Source: Frigoribacterium endophyticum (GTDB lineage Bacteria; Actinomycetota; Actinomycetes; Actinomycetales; Microbacteriaceae). From it: a DNA stretch of 64,000 bases. The notes beneath the pieces are model-generated. The model did no database searches. It worked only from the letters and a program-made list of their open reading frames with translations, and was not told the origin of the DNA. Of the stretch, positions 28,345-37,500 are shown piece by piece; positions within the stretch are counted from its first letter, which is position 1; each line of letters starts with the position of its first letter. The DNA lies in contig NZ_JAAOYV010000001.1 of assembly GCF_011759585.1 (NCBI RefSeq), forward strand, positions 930,001-994,000. The letters run 5' to 3'. Made by a program: the position numbers and the translations under genes.

Positions 28345-28950
28345 GAACCCCGAACCCCGAACCCCGAACCCCGAACGCCGAACCCCGAACCCGGAACCCC
28401 GAACGCCGAACCCCGAACCCGGAACCCCGAACCCCGAACCCCGAACGCCGAACGCCGAACGCGGAACACGGAACCCCGAACCCCGAACTCAAACGCCGAA
28501 CGCCGAACGCCGAACCCCGAACGCCGAACTCAAACGCCGAACGCCGAACTCAAACGCCGAACTTAAACGCCGAACGCCGAACGCCGAACGCCGAACGCCG
28601 AACGCCGAACGCCGAACGCCGAACCCCGAACCCCGAACCCCGAACGCCGAACGCCGAACGCCGAACCCCGAACCCCGAACCCCGAACTCAAACACGGAAC
28701 CCCGAACCCCGAACCCCGAACCCCGAACCCCGAACCCCGAACCCCGAACCCCGAACCCCGAACCCCGAACCCCGAACCCCGAACCCCGAACTCAAACACG
28801 GAACCCCGAACTCAAACACGGAACCCCGAACTCAAACACGGAACCCCGAACTCAAACACGGAACCCCGAACTCAAACACCGAGCGCCGAGCGCCGAGCGC
28901 CGAGCGCCGAGCGCCGAGCGCGGAACGCCGAACGCCGAGCGCTGGACGCT
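28345..28950. repeat. Heptanucleotide minisatellite (CCCCGAA / CGCCGAA family)
   Basis: About 600 bp are built almost only of 7-bp units: CCCCGAA, CGCCGAA, CCCGGAA, CACGGAA, with 6-bp CTCAAA spacers. Blocks differ: mixed units to about 28690, then thirteen pure CCCCGAA (28700-28790), then five 20-bp higher-order units (CTCAAA-CACGGAA-CCCCGAA), then GCGCCGA units from about 28880. Because 7 is not divisible by 3, every frame reads the same heptapeptide series, so long frames open by default on both strands (Pro-Glu-Pro-Arg-Thr-Pro-Asn; Gly-Phe-Gly-Val-Arg-Gly-Ser). I treat these as non-coding: no ribosome binding site and no non-repeat domain. Confidence 0.95.
28700..28790 (-). other. Potential G-quadruplex array (TTCGGGG x13 on minus strand)
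   Basis: Thirteen perfect consecutive units give GGGG runs separated by TTC on the minus strand, exactly the G4-N3 pattern of intramolecular G-quadruplexes; the plus strand is the matching C-rich (i-motif) strand. Structure is predicted from pattern only. Confidence 0.7.
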
Positions 28951-29000
28951 GGCATGAAGGCACGATCTGCCACGTGACACGACTGCGGGGCGCGCCGACC

Positions 29001-29085
29001 GTCGGCAACTCCCGCGCGACGTCGCCGGGACGGCGACGGTGGCGGCGAGCGGGTCAGGGCGCAGGAGTTGTCGACGTGGCGCGCG
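29001..29085. repeat. 85-bp hairpin element, copy 1
   Basis: This copy is identical to 29191-29275 at 84 of 85 positions. Outer inverted arms 29001-29017 and 29059-29075 (two mismatches) enclose an inner 8-bp hairpin CGTCGCCG/CGGCGACG with a GGA loop. It has the look of a REP- or MITE-like extragenic palindrome. Direct repeat spacing is 190 bp. Confidence 0.75.
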
Positions 29086-29111
29086 GGCGCTCTGCGCAGG
29101 GCCGTCTGGCT

Positions 29112-29175
29112 CCGGGCGAGGAGGCGCGGGTCCGGAGACGGAGCCGGGCGAGGAGGCGCGGGTCCGGAGCCGGAG
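29112..29175. repeat. Two-copy 32-bp tandem repeat between hairpin elements
   Basis: Two units of 32 bp differ at one base (GAGACGGAG versus GAGCCGGAG) and each contains GAGGAGGCGCGGGTCCGG. The core GGAGGCGCGG also occurs in terminator arms elsewhere in the window. Confidence 0.6.
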
Positions 29176-29190
29176 ACCTGAGCGGGATGT

Positions 29191-29275
29191 GTCGGCAACT
29201 CCTGCGCGACGTCGCCGGGACGGCGACGGTGGCGGCGAGCGGGTCAGGGCGCAGGAGTTGTCGACGTGGCGCGCG
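29191..29275. repeat. 85-bp hairpin element, copy 2
   Basis: This is the second copy of the element at 29001. Here the outer arms (29191-29207 with 29249-29265) pair at 16 of 17 positions, so this copy folds better. No reading frame spans it convincingly. It lies about 95 bp beyond the stop of the minus-strand phosphodiesterase gene. Confidence 0.75.
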
Positions 29276-29371
29276 TCCGCCCTGCGCGGGGCCGGGTCGC
29301 CGCGAGCGAGCCGGGCCGGCTCAGCGGCCGGCGGGGCCGACGTGGCCGCCGGCCCGGCCGGCCGCCTCGCG

Positions 29372-30334
29372 TCAGAGGGTGTCGATGGGGCCGGTCAGCG
29401 CGAGCTCGCGCGTCACCACGGGCACCGGGGCCGTGTCGGTGCGGCGGTGCCGGGGCGCGGCCGGCGCGATCCGCACGCCCGCGAGGGCGAGGCGCTCGGC
29501 CGTCGACGACGGCGAGACGTACTCGCCCACCGTGTCGTACGAGCCGATCGGCACGACCGAGTGCACGACCGTGTCGGCGTACACGTGCACCAGGTTGTAC
29601 GACTGCGCGCCGTCGCGGCCGCGGGTGCCGCCGACCGCGAGGTCCTGCGTGTAGCAGGTGGCCGAGGCCACCGAGACGGGGACGCCCGCGAACACGGCCG
29701 TGGTCGAGTAGTGCAGGTGCCCGGCGATGATCGACCGGACGTCGCTGCCCTCGACGACCTCGGCCAGCGACGCCTGGTCGCGCAGCTCGACGAGCACGCT
29801 GAGGTCCTGCACGCTGGGCACCGGCGGGTGGTGCATCGCGATGATCGTGCCGTGCTCCGCGGGGGTCGAGAGCTCCTCGGCGAGCCAGTCGAGCTGGTCA
29901 CCGGTCAGCTGGCCGTGGTGGTGGCCCGGCACCGACGTGTCGAGGGTGATGATGCGCAGGCCGTCCACGTCGTAGACGAAGTCGACGGGCCGGTCGGAGG
30001 GCATCTGCCCGAAGAGCTGCTCCCGGAAGGCGCCGCGCTCGTCGTGGTTGCCCATCGCCCAGATGATCTGGGCCCCGAGGCGCTCCGCGACCGGCTCGAG
30101 CAGCGCCCGGAGCTTGCGGTACGCCGCGGGCTCGCCCTTGTCGGCGAGGTCGCCGGTGAGGACGATCGCCTCCGGCCGCATGCCGGAGGCCTCGATCCCG
30201 GCGAGGATCTGGGCGAGACGCCCCTCGCTGTCGACGGCGCCGTAGAGGTCGGCGTCACCGCCGACGAGGTGGGTGTCGCTGAGGTGCAGGATGAAGTGGT
30301 CGGGCCTCGGGTGCTCGGCCGTCCGGAGATCCAT
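29372..30334 (-). CDS. Rv0805-type cyclic-nucleotide phosphodiesterase
   Basis: This 320-aa calcineurin-like metallophosphoesterase has the dimetal motifs [32 protein letters not shown] and AGHLHYSTT. Long stretches ([38 protein letters not shown]) match what I remember of M. tuberculosis Rv0805, a class III phosphodiesterase hydrolysing cAMP and 2',3'-cyclic nucleotides and also affecting the envelope. ATG 30334 is chosen because the HLSDTH core follows after the usual 15-20 residues; the frame is open upstream but without signals. It is cytoplasmic or membrane-associated, with no signal peptide. Confidence 0.92.
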   Translation of the reverse strand: MDLRTAEHPRPDHFILHLSDTHLVGGDADLYGAVDSEGRLAQILAGIEASGMRPEAIVLTGDLADKGEPAAYRKLRALLEPVAERLGAQIIWAMGNHDERGAFREQLFGQMPSDRPVDFVYDVDGLRIITLDTSVPGHHHGQLTGDQLDWLAEELSTPAEHGTIIAMHHPPVPSVQDLSVLVELRDQASLAEVVEGSDVRSIIAGHLHYSTTAVFAGVPVSVASATCYTQDLAVGGTRGRDGAQSYNLVHVYADTVVHSVVPIGSYDTVGEYVSPSSTAERLALAGVRIAPAAPRHRRTDTAPVPVVTRELALTGPIDTL

Positions 30335-30510
30335 GGTTCTCTCATTCACGTGTCGCCGACGACGGCCCCAGGACGAGGCCCTCGTTGTTCCTTCGTCACC
30401 AGTCCACCACTCGTTTGCTCCACGGCCGGTGAACGTCGGTGCGTGTTCGGGTGAACGGTCAGCGAACTGATCGGACACGTCGACGCCCCGCGACGCTACC
30501 GACGTGCGGA

Positions 30511-30549
30511 GGGCCCCGCCAGGCCCCAGGACGGGGCGGAGCGGGGCCC
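30511..30549 (-). terminator. Nested hairpin downstream of the alcohol dehydrogenase gene
   Basis: A perfect 9-bp outer stem (30511-30519 with 30541-30549) encloses an inner GCCCC/GGGGC hairpin, 25 bp after the adh stop on the minus strand. The rest of the 239-bp gap (30335-30573) holds a possible minus-strand -10 (TAGCGT, 30498-30493) for the phosphodiesterase and nothing else I can name. Confidence 0.6.
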
Positions 30550-30573
30550 GGCGGTGACCCGCGGGGAGTCGCG

Positions 30574-31749
30574 CTACGGCTTGAGCACCACCTTGATGCA
30601 GCCGTCCTCCTTCTTCTTGAACAGCTCGTACATCTCCGGCGCGCGGTCGAGCGGCACCGGGTGCGTGGTGAGGTCCTCGGTGCCGAGCGGGTCGGTCGGG
30701 TCCTCGACGAGGGGCATCAGGGTGTCCATCCACTGGTGGACGTTGCACTGGCCCATCTTGATGGTGATCTGCTTGTCGAAGAGGGTGAGGAAGGGAGTCG
30801 GGTCGGCCGTTCCGCCGTAGACGCCCGACAGCGAGACGGTGCCGCCGCGACGGACGACCTCGAACGCGAGGTGCATGGCGCTCAGGCTGTCGACGCCGGC
30901 CTTCTGCATGAGCGCCTGGCCGACCTTGTCGGGCAGGGCCGCGGCGAACTTCTGGACCATGCTGACGCCGCCGTGGTCGTGGGCCTCCATGCCGACGGCG
31001 TCGACGACGGAGTCGGGGCCGCGGTCGTCCGTCATGCCCTTGATGACTTCGGCGACGTCCTTCGTGAGGTCGAGCACCTCGACACCGTGGCGCTCGGCCA
31101 TGGCGCGGCGCTCGGGGACGGGGTCGACGCCGATCACCCGGAAGCCCTTGTGCACGCCGATGCGGGCCGCGAACTGGCCGACGGGACCGAGCCCCAGGAC
31201 GACCAGCGTGCCTCCTTCAGGTACCTGCGCGTACTCGACGCCCTGCCACGCCGTGGGGAGGATGTCGCTGAGGAAGAGGTAGCGCTCGTCGGGGAGGTCG
31301 TGCCCGACCTTGACGAGGTTGGCGTCGGCGCGCTGGATGCGCAGCTGCTCGGCCTGCCCGCCGGGCACCTGGCCGTAGAGCTTCGTGTAGCCGTAGAGGG
31401 TGGCGCCGGATCCGTACTCGGTGACCTGCGTGGTCTCGCACTGCGAGAAGAGGCCGCGCTCGCACATGAAGCACTCACGGCAGGCGATGACGAAGGGGAC
31501 GACGACGCGGTCGCCGACCTGGATGCGCGAGACGGCCGAGCCGACGGCGGTGACGACGCCCATGGTCTCGTGGCCGAGGACGTCGCCCTTGTCGAGGTAG
31601 GGGTCGAAGACGTCGTAGAGGTGCAGGTCGCTGCCGCAGATCGCGGCGGAGGTGACCTTGATCACCGCGTCGGTGGGCTCCACGATCGTGGGGTCGGGCA
31701 CCTCGGTGACGGCGACGTCGGCGATGGACTGGTAGGTGAGAGCCTTCAT
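30574..31749 (-). CDS. Zinc-dependent alcohol dehydrogenase (class III-like)
   Basis: The 391-aa medium-chain dehydrogenase has the catalytic-zinc Cys in [19 protein letters not shown] with the zinc His-Glu pair, the structural-zinc loop [15 protein letters not shown], and a Rossmann motif [12 protein letters not shown]. The long form and the late [13 protein letters not shown] segment resemble glutathione-dependent formaldehyde dehydrogenase-like proteins, common in actinobacteria with unknown substrate. ATG 31749 has TAGACG 6 nt upstream, an imperfect leaderless -10. Confidence 0.9.
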   Translation of the reverse strand: MKALTYQSIADVAVTEVPDPTIVEPTDAVIKVTSAAICGSDLHLYDVFDPYLDKGDVLGHETMGVVTAVGSAVSRIQVGDRVVVPFVIACRECFMCERGLFSQCETTQVTEYGSGATLYGYTKLYGQVPGGQAEQLRIQRADANLVKVGHDLPDERYLFLSDILPTAWQGVEYAQVPEGGTLVVLGLGPVGQFAARIGVHKGFRVIGVDPVPERRAMAERHGVEVLDLTKDVAEVIKGMTDDRGPDSVVDAVGMEAHDHGGVSMVQKFAAALPDKVGQALMQKAGVDSLSAMHLAFEVVRRGGTVSLSGVYGGTADPTPFLTLFDKQITIKMGQCNVHQWMDTLMPLVEDPTDPLGTEDLTTHPVPLDRAPEMYELFKKKEDGCIKVVLKP

Positions 31750-31819
31750 GCACCCCGTCTACGCCCGGCGGCAGGGAGCGCGCTGGCCCCGTGGGGTACA
31801 GGTGTCGCGGAGACGACGA

Positions 31820-31851
31820 AGGCGGCCGCCCCCGACAGGGGACGACCGCCT
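31820..31851 (-). terminator. Terminator hairpin after rplU-rpmA
   Basis: Outer AGGCGG/CCGCCT arms and an inner CCCC/GGGG helix form an interrupted stem-loop 30 bp beyond the rpmA stop, at the end of the ribosomal protein operon. Confidence 0.6.
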
Positions 31852-31881
31852 CAGCAGTGCCGCAGGTGCGGCCAGGGGGTG

Positions 31882-32151
31882 CTACGCGTCGACGCTCACG
31901 GCGGAGGCGACGATGTTGACGACCTTGCGGCCGCCCTTGGTGCCGAACTCGACCGCGCCGGGGGCGAGGGCGAACAGCGTGTCGTCGCCGCCACGGCCGA
32001 CGTTGGCGCCGGGGTGGAAGTGGGTGCCGCGCTGGCGGACGAGGATCTCGCCGGCGAGGACGACCTGGCCGCCGAAGCGCTTCACGCCGAGGCGCTGAGC
32101 GTTCGAGTCACGACCGTTGCGGGTGGACGATGCGCCCTTCTTGTGTGCCAT
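31882..32151 (-). CDS. rpmA: 50S ribosomal protein L27 (bL27)
   Basis: The 89-aa protein starts [20 protein letters not shown], the hallmark L27 N-terminus that reaches the peptidyl transferase centre, and contains [15 protein letters not shown] and [16 protein letters not shown]. There is no cleavable N-terminal extension like that of Firmicutes. It follows rplU after 16 bp with an AGGGAGC ribosome binding site. Confidence 0.98.
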   Translation of the reverse strand: MAHKKGASSTRNGRDSNAQRLGVKRFGGQVVLAGEILVRQRGTHFHPGANVGRGGDDTLFALAPGAVEFGTKGGRKVVNIVASAVSVDA

Positions 32152-32167
32152 GTGTGCTCAGCTCCCT

Positions 32168-32476
32168 TTACTTGGAGATCTTGGTGATCTTGACGCGGGT
32201 GAGGTCGGCACGGAAGCCCATGCGACGCTTGTAGCCGGTCTTGTTCTTGTAGTTCTGGATGACGATCTTCGGGCCGCGGAGGTCGTTGAGGACCTCGCCC
32301 TCGACCGTGACCGAGGCGAGGTCGTCGCCCGAGAGGACGGTGTCGCCGTCGACGTGCAGGACGGGGACGAACGAGACGGTGTCGGACGTGTTCGCCTTGA
32401 GACGGTCGACGGTCAGGATCGTCCCGACCTCGACCTTCTCCTGACGACCGCCGGCACGCACGATTGCGAAAGCCAT
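32168..32476 (-). CDS. rplU: 50S ribosomal protein L21 (bL21)
   Basis: The 102-aa L21 begins [18 protein letters not shown] and ends with the rRNA-binding [20 protein letters not shown]. It is the first gene of the rplU-rpmA operon; the GTPase gene obgE that often follows rpmA is absent here, replaced by the alcohol dehydrogenase gene. A good ribosome binding site (AAGGAGA) precedes the ATG. Confidence 0.98.
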   Translation of the reverse strand: MAFAIVRAGGRQEKVEVGTILTVDRLKANTSDTVSFVPVLHVDGDTVLSGDDLASVTVEGEVLNDLRGPKIVIQNYKNKTGYKRRMGFRADLTRVKITKISK

Positions 32477-32506
32477 GGGATCTCCTTGGTGCAGCTAAGT
32501 GTGAGG

Positions 32507-32522
32507 TGCCCGCGTTCGGGCA
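32507..32522 (-). other. Hairpin in the rplU leader
   Basis: TGCCCG/CGGGCA arms with an AACG loop (minus-strand sense) lie 31-46 nt upstream of the rplU start codon. It could be part of leader control of the L21-L27 operon; no known motif was matched. Confidence 0.4.
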
Positions 32523-32529
32523 ACTTGGA

Positions 32530-32535
32530 TAGTCT
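32530..32535 (+). promoter_or_regulatory. -10 element (TAGTCT) of the gene at 32543, leaderless type
   Basis: TAGTCT ends 7 nt before ATG 32543. On the minus strand GACTAT (32534-32529) overlaps it and is placed to serve as the rplU -10, so this is a second candidate divergent promoter in the window. Confidence 0.5.
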
Positions 32536-32542
32536 TTCACAG

Positions 32543-33214
32543 ATGTCACGACCGATCAAACTTCAGCGCCCGCCGCGGTTCACCGCGGAGATCGTCGCCG
32601 ACGCCCGGCAGCGGTTGCTCGACCTGCTCGACGACCTCGACGGCCTCACCTCCGAGCACGCCGACGACATCGAGGTGTGGGGGTCGGCCGTCACGACCGC
32701 CGGGTGGGAGATCGCGACGCTCGGCCAGTGGCTGGGGCTGGAGGGCGAGGCGGTGCTGCTGCTCGGCGGCGCCTCCTACCCTGAGATCGCCGAGCACCAG
32801 GGCACCAGCGCCTCGGCCGTGTACGCCCGTGTCGGCCGGTCGTTGACGCTCGCCCCCTACGCGCACGCCTCGGGGGCGGACGGCGGCACCACGAGGGTCT
32901 CGGCCGACGACCTCGAGCAAGCACGGGCGGACTACCGCGCCGACCGCGCGGGCGCCGAGGGGGAGGACGTCGAGGAGGCGGGGGTCGGCTCGGGCGCGTC
33001 GCTCGCCGACCGCATCCCTGAGGTCCTCCGCGCGGGGCCGCTGTCGACGACCGCGCTCGTGGCCGCGCTGCCGGGCTACCGCCGCAGCAGCGTGCTCTCG
33101 ACCCTCAGCGTGCTGACGCGCCAGGGGAGGCTCGAGCGGGTCGGGCACGGCGTGTACGCGGTCGCCGGCCCGGCCGCGGCCCCTGCGGCTGAGCCCGGCC
33201 CCGCCGCGAGCTAG
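32543..33214 (+). CDS. Unknown protein with HTH-like N-terminus and winged-helix C-terminus
   Basis: The 223-aa protein has a helix-turn-helix-like segment near residues 80-102 (SYPEIAEHQGTSASAVYARV, resembling sigma region 4) and, after an acidic linker, a C-terminal winged-helix stretch (LSTTALVAALPGYRRSSVLS ... GHGVYAV). No family is recognised; a DNA-binding role is inferred. Its TAG stop shares a CTAG with the stop of the convergent dksA-like gene, so no terminator fits between them. Confidence 0.6.
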   Translation: MSRPIKLQRPPRFTAEIVADARQRLLDLLDDLDGLTSEHADDIEVWGSAVTTAGWEIATLGQWLGLEGEAVLLLGGASYPEIAEHQGTSASAVYARVGRSLTLAPYAHASGADGGTTRVSADDLEQARADYRADRAGAEGEDVEEAGVGSGASLADRIPEVLRAGPLSTTALVAALPGYRRSSVLSTLSVLTRQGRLERVGHGVYAVAGPAAAPAAEPGPAAS

Positions 33215-33546
33215 CGCGCGCAGTCGATGCAGAGCCGCGCCGTCGGGCGGGCCGTGAGCCGCGCCTCGCCGATCCGGGCCGAGCACCGCTCGCAGCGGCC
33301 GAACGTCCCGTCGGCGAGTCGCCGCAGTGCCGAGTCGGCGTCGGCGGCCCGCTCGAGGGCCGACCGCCGCACCGCGTCGAGCTGCGACCGCTCGTAGGCG
33401 ATCGTCGACCCCTCGGGGTCGTGCTCGTCGTCGACGTTGGCTCCCTCGCGGGCCGCGGCCACCGCCTCCATGTCCTGTCCGAGGCGCGCGGCCAGGGCGA
33501 GCGCGTCGTCGCGGGTGGCGCGCAGCTGGTCGCCCGGGTCGGTCAC
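33211..33546 (-). CDS. TraR/DksA-type C4 zinc finger protein
   Basis: The 111-aa protein has a coiled-coil N-terminal half and a C-terminal zinc finger CERC ... CIDC (GRCERCSARIGEARLTARPT). It belongs to the DksA/TraR superfamily, whose members insert a coiled coil into the RNA polymerase secondary channel; short actinobacterial versions are poorly characterised. GTG 33546 overlaps the GST stop (GTGA), so it is translated downstream of that gene. Confidence 0.85.
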   Translation of the reverse strand: MTDPGDQLRATRDDALALAARLGQDMEAVAAAREGANVDDEHDPEGSTIAYERSQLDAVRRSALERAADADSALRRLADGTFGRCERCSARIGEARLTARPTARLCIDCAR

Positions 33547-34565
33547 GCGACGAGCGGCGGCACCTGCTCGCCGTCGCGCGGCGGGGGCGGCGGGGTGCCG
33601 TCGCCGAAGGGGCGGCCGCCGAGCTCCTCACGCCCGTGGGCGGTCAGCCAGCCCGACGGGTCGGGGCCGGCGGGCACGATGCCGGTCGGGTTGATGTCGC
33701 TGTGCACGACGTAGTAGTGCGCCTTGATCTGGGCGAAGTCGATCGTGTCGCCGAACCCGGGGGTCTGGAACAGGTCGCGGGCGTAGGCCCAGAGCACCGG
33801 CATCTCGGTGAGCTTCGAGCGGTTGCACTTGAAGTGCCCGTGGTACACCGCGTCGAAGCGGGCGAGGGTGGTGAAGAGGCGGATGTCGGCCTCGGTGATC
33901 GTGTCGCCGACGAGGAACCGCTGACCCTCCAGGCGCTCTGAGAGCCAGTCGAGACGGGCGAACAGCGTGTCGTACGCCCGCTCGTAGCTCTTCTGCGACC
34001 CGGCGAACCCCGCGCGGTAGACGCCGTTGTTGACGTCGCGGAACACGACCGCGTTCACCTCGTCGATCTCGGCCCGGAGGTGCTCGGGGTAGAGATCGGG
34101 CGCGCCCTCGCGGTGGTGCTCGCGCCACTCGGTCGCGAAGTCGAGCGTGATCTGCGGGAAGTCGTTGGTGACGACCTTGCCGCTCGGCACGTCGACGACC
34201 GCGGGCACGGTGATGCCGCGGGCGTAGTCGGGCGTGCGGGCGAAGAAGGCCTCCTGCAGGCGCTCGATGCCGAGCACGGGGTCGCGGCCGTCGGGGTCGA
34301 GGTCGAAGGTCCAGCTGCGGGCGTCGTGGGTGGGGCCGGGCAGGCCGAGCGAGATGACGTCCTCGAGGCCGAGGAGGCGGCGCGAGATGACGGTGCGGTT
34401 GGCCCAGGGGCAGGCGCGGGCGGCCACCAGGCGGTAGCGGCCCGCCTCGACGGGCCAGCCGTCGACGGCGTCGCGCGTGATCCTGTCCTCGATGTAGTTC
34501 GTGTCGCGGGTGTACTCCTGGCCGGGCTCGACGTACGTGCCCTTCGCCTGCTGGTCGTCGCTCAT
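33543..34565 (-). CDS. Glutathionyl-hydroquinone reductase-like GST protein
   Basis: The 340-aa protein is of the Xi-class GST (YqjG/PcpF) type: the catalytic Cys lies in ARACPWANRTVI, and WSFD-like (SWTFDLDPDG), DFPQITLDFATEW and HFKCNRSKLTEMP are typical. Because actinobacteria use mycothiol rather than glutathione, the in vivo thiol is uncertain. ATG 34565 (residue 4 of the longest frame) is chosen as it lies 7 nt behind a -10 box. It starts 10 bp after the dnaE2 stop. Confidence 0.87.
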   Translation of the reverse strand: MSDDQQAKGTYVEPGQEYTRDTNYIEDRITRDAVDGWPVEAGRYRLVAARACPWANRTVISRRLLGLEDVISLGLPGPTHDARSWTFDLDPDGRDPVLGIERLQEAFFARTPDYARGITVPAVVDVPSGKVVTNDFPQITLDFATEWREHHREGAPDLYPEHLRAEIDEVNAVVFRDVNNGVYRAGFAGSQKSYERAYDTLFARLDWLSERLEGQRFLVGDTITEADIRLFTTLARFDAVYHGHFKCNRSKLTEMPVLWAYARDLFQTPGFGDTIDFAQIKAHYYVVHSDINPTGIVPAGPDPSGWLTAHGREELGGRPFGDGTPPPPPRDGEQVPPLVA

Positions 34566-34572
34566 GCCCGCC

Positions 34573-34578
34573 ACCCTA
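34573..34578 (-). promoter_or_regulatory. -10 element (TAGGGT) of the GST gene, containing the dnaE2 stop codon
   Basis: On the minus strand TAGGGT ends 7 nt before ATG 34565, and its TAG is the dnaE2 stop codon. The GST gene can thus be transcribed independently of dnaE2. Confidence 0.55.
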
Positions 34579-37500
34579 CGCAGGAGCGTCCGAGAGGTCG
34601 GGCAGCTCGGCGCCCCCAGACCCGGAGGCGGCCGAGGCGCGGCTCGCCTGCCAGTCGCGCCACATCGCCTTCAGGTCCCAGGCGTTCTCCGCCTCCAGCG
34701 AGATGCCCTTCTCCCCGGTGCGCCGGGTGCGCCCCTGGATCAGCATGAGCTTGGTGCCGAAGAGCAGCGAGCCCGCCCGCGACTGGGCCTCCTCGAAGAA
34801 GGTCGCGTCGGCGCAGCCGGTGCCGTCGTCGAGGCTGATGAAGACGACCCGCTTGCCGCTGCGCATGGGCGGCGTCTGCGTGGCGATGCGGATGCCGGCG
34901 ACGAGCACGGTCGTGCCGTTCCAGTGGTCGCGCAGGTCGGCGGCCCGCGTGACCCCGAGGTCGTCGAGCATGGGCCGGTAGCTCTCGACGACGTGCTCGC
35001 TGACCTCCATCGAGAGGATGTCGAGCTCGTCGCTGACCCGGTCGCGGAGGCTGACGTCGGGGGTGCCGGTCGGCACCTCGGCCGAGTCGTCGACGCTGAA
35101 GTCGAGCTGGTTCTCGACGTCGGAGGCGCGGGGCCGGGCGGTGCGCTGGGTCAGCGACCGCACACGGGCCAGCACGTCGCCCCGCGTGCGGCCCGGGCCG
35201 GCCAGCGAGTCGAGCGCCCCGACCTGCGCGAGGCGCTCCACCAGCCGCCGTGACGGCGTCGCGCGCTGCCAGAAGTCGGTGATGGAGTCGTAGGGCCTGC
35301 CCACGACGATCCGCGCGAGCTCGGCGTCGGTGATGCCGTGCACGTCGGCGAGCGAGAGCCGGATGCCGAGGTCGCCGGGGCGGCTCGGGGCGATCGGGGT
35401 CGCGGGGGCCCGCACGCGCTCGACGCTGTAGACGTCGGTCGACTGGTTGACGTCGAGCGGCAGCACGGGCACCCCCATGCGTCGTGCCTCGGTGAGCAGC
35501 AGCCGCTTCGGGTACATGCCGGGGTCGTGGGTGAGCAGCCCCGCGAGGAACTCCGCGGGGTAGTGGGTCTTCAGCCAGGCGCTCTGGTAGGTGGGCAGGG
35601 CGAAGGCCGCTCCGTGCGCCTTGCAGAAGCCGAACGAGCCGAACCCCTTGAGCACCGCCCAGATCCGGTCGACCTGCGCGTCGCTGAAGCGCCTCCTGCC
35701 CCGCTCGTCGACGTTGGCCCGCGTGCGGCGCCGGAACTCCACCTCGAGGTCGTCGTCGGCGCCCTTGCCCATGTGCCGACGGAGCTCGTCGGCCTCGGCG
35801 AGCGACACCTCCATCGTCGCCTCGAGGATCCGCAGGACGTGCTCGTGGTAGATCACGACACCGTAGCTGTCGTCGAGGAACGACGCGAAGCTCGGGTGCA
35901 GGTAGTCGGGCTGCTGGAAGCCGTGCTTGGTGTCGAGGAAGGGCGCGACCATGTTGCCCTTCATCGGCCCGGGGCGGAACAGCGAGATGTCGGCGATGAG
36001 GTCGCTGTAGCGGTCGGGCTGCATCTTGCCGATCAGCTCGCGCTGCCCCGGGCTCTCGATCTGGAACATGCCGAGCGTGTGCGTGGTGCGGATGGCCTCG
36101 AAGGTGTGCTCGTCGTCGTGGGGGATCTCGTCGAGCTCGACCCGCCCCGCGCGGTTCACGTAGGGCACGTCGACCGAGAGGCCGCCCGCGACGGCCGCCC
36201 GGGAGCCGTTGACCCGCTCGATCTCGTCGAGGGCGTAGGCCATCGAGCTCTGCATCCGGACGCCGAGCACGTCGAGCTTGAGGAGGCCGGCGTCGTTCAT
36301 GTCGTGCTTGTCGAACTGGCTCATCGGCAGGCCGATGCCGCTCGGCTGCACGGGCGTCGTGCTGAGCAGGTCGGAGTCGCCGAGGATCACGCCGCACGGG
36401 TGCATCGAGATGTGCCGGGGGAGCCGGTCGAGCCGCTCGGTCAGGTCGACGAGGAGGTCGATCTGGCCGTTCTGCCGCGCGAGGTCGGCGATGGCGCGCA
36501 GCTCGGGCTTCTCCGCCATGGCGGTGCGGAGGTCACGGGCGTTGGACCGCCAGACGTTGTTGGCGACCATGTCGATCTGCTCGTCGTCGAGGCCGAGCGC
36601 CTGGCCCGCGTCACGGACGGCCCCCCGGCCCCGGTAGGTCGACTGCATCGACATGAGGGTGACCCGGTTGCTGCCGTAGCGGTCGAAGATGGCCCGGTAG
36701 ATCTCGTGCCGCCGGGCCGACTCCACGTCGATGTCGATGTCGGGCAGGGTCTCCCGCTTGTTGCCGAGGAACCGCTCGAAGAGCAGGTCGTGCTCGATCG
36801 GATCGACGTTCGAGATGCGGAGCAGGTAGGTGACGAGGCTGCCCGCGCCGGACCCCCGGGCGGCGTTCCTGACCCTCATGTCGCGCATGAGCTGCGAGAC
36901 GTCGGCGACGGTGAGGAAGTAGCCGGCGAAGCCGAAGCCCGAGATGATGCCCAGCTCGTAGCGCATCCTCTCCTCGACGATGCGGCGGAGACCCTGGCCG
37001 GCGTGCCCGAAGCGGGCCGTGACCCCCGCCTCCGCCCGGCGGAGCAGCACCTGGTCGGGGTCGCCCTCGACGCCGATCGCGCTCAGCTCGGGCACCTTGG
37101 GCTGCCGCCAGCGGAGGTCGGCGTCGGGGTCGAGCCGGCAGCGGTCGGCCAGCCGCTCCGTCGCGGCGAGCATCTCCTCCGCCGCCCGGCGCGACAGCGA
37201 CGAGGCGTCGGCGACGAGGTGGGCGATCGCCCGCATCGCGGCGCCGTTCTTCAGGGTCGCCTGCGCGTTGGGCTGGGGCGTGAACGAGCCGAGCGGTGCC
37301 AGGTGGCCCGCTGAGTCGAGCACGTCGGCCGTCACCGCGCCGTCGGCGTCGAGGTAGCGCACCGCGTTGGTCAGCACCGCCGGCACCCCCACGTGCTCGG
37401 CGAGCTCGAGCATCCGGGCCGCGTGCCGCACGCTCCGGCTCTCGCCGGGCTCGGTGAGGTGGCAGACGACCTCGACGACGACGCCCCCGGGCAGCTCGCG

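Noticed and set aside
28345-28950. CRISPR array
   Set aside because: Units are 6-7 bp with no unique spacers and no cas genes nearby.
28328-28957. Pro/Asn/Thr-rich reading frame through the minisatellite
   Set aside because: A 7-bp repeat without stops is open in every frame. There is no ribosome binding site, no non-repeat domain and no reason to prefer one of several competing frames on both strands.
30429-30460. GAACG...GTTCG-like arrangement upstream of the phosphodiesterase, considered as a third SOS box
   Set aside because: The half-sites are too far apart and not in the CGAAC-N4-GTTCG register.
32477-32530. Known L21-leader RNA motif
   Set aside because: Only a simple 6-bp hairpin is present; I could not match the described L21 leader structure.
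35338-37314. Long plus-strand frame opposite dnaE2
   Set aside because: It is an antisense shadow of a gene with full polymerase motifs; the translation is acidic/basic low complexity.
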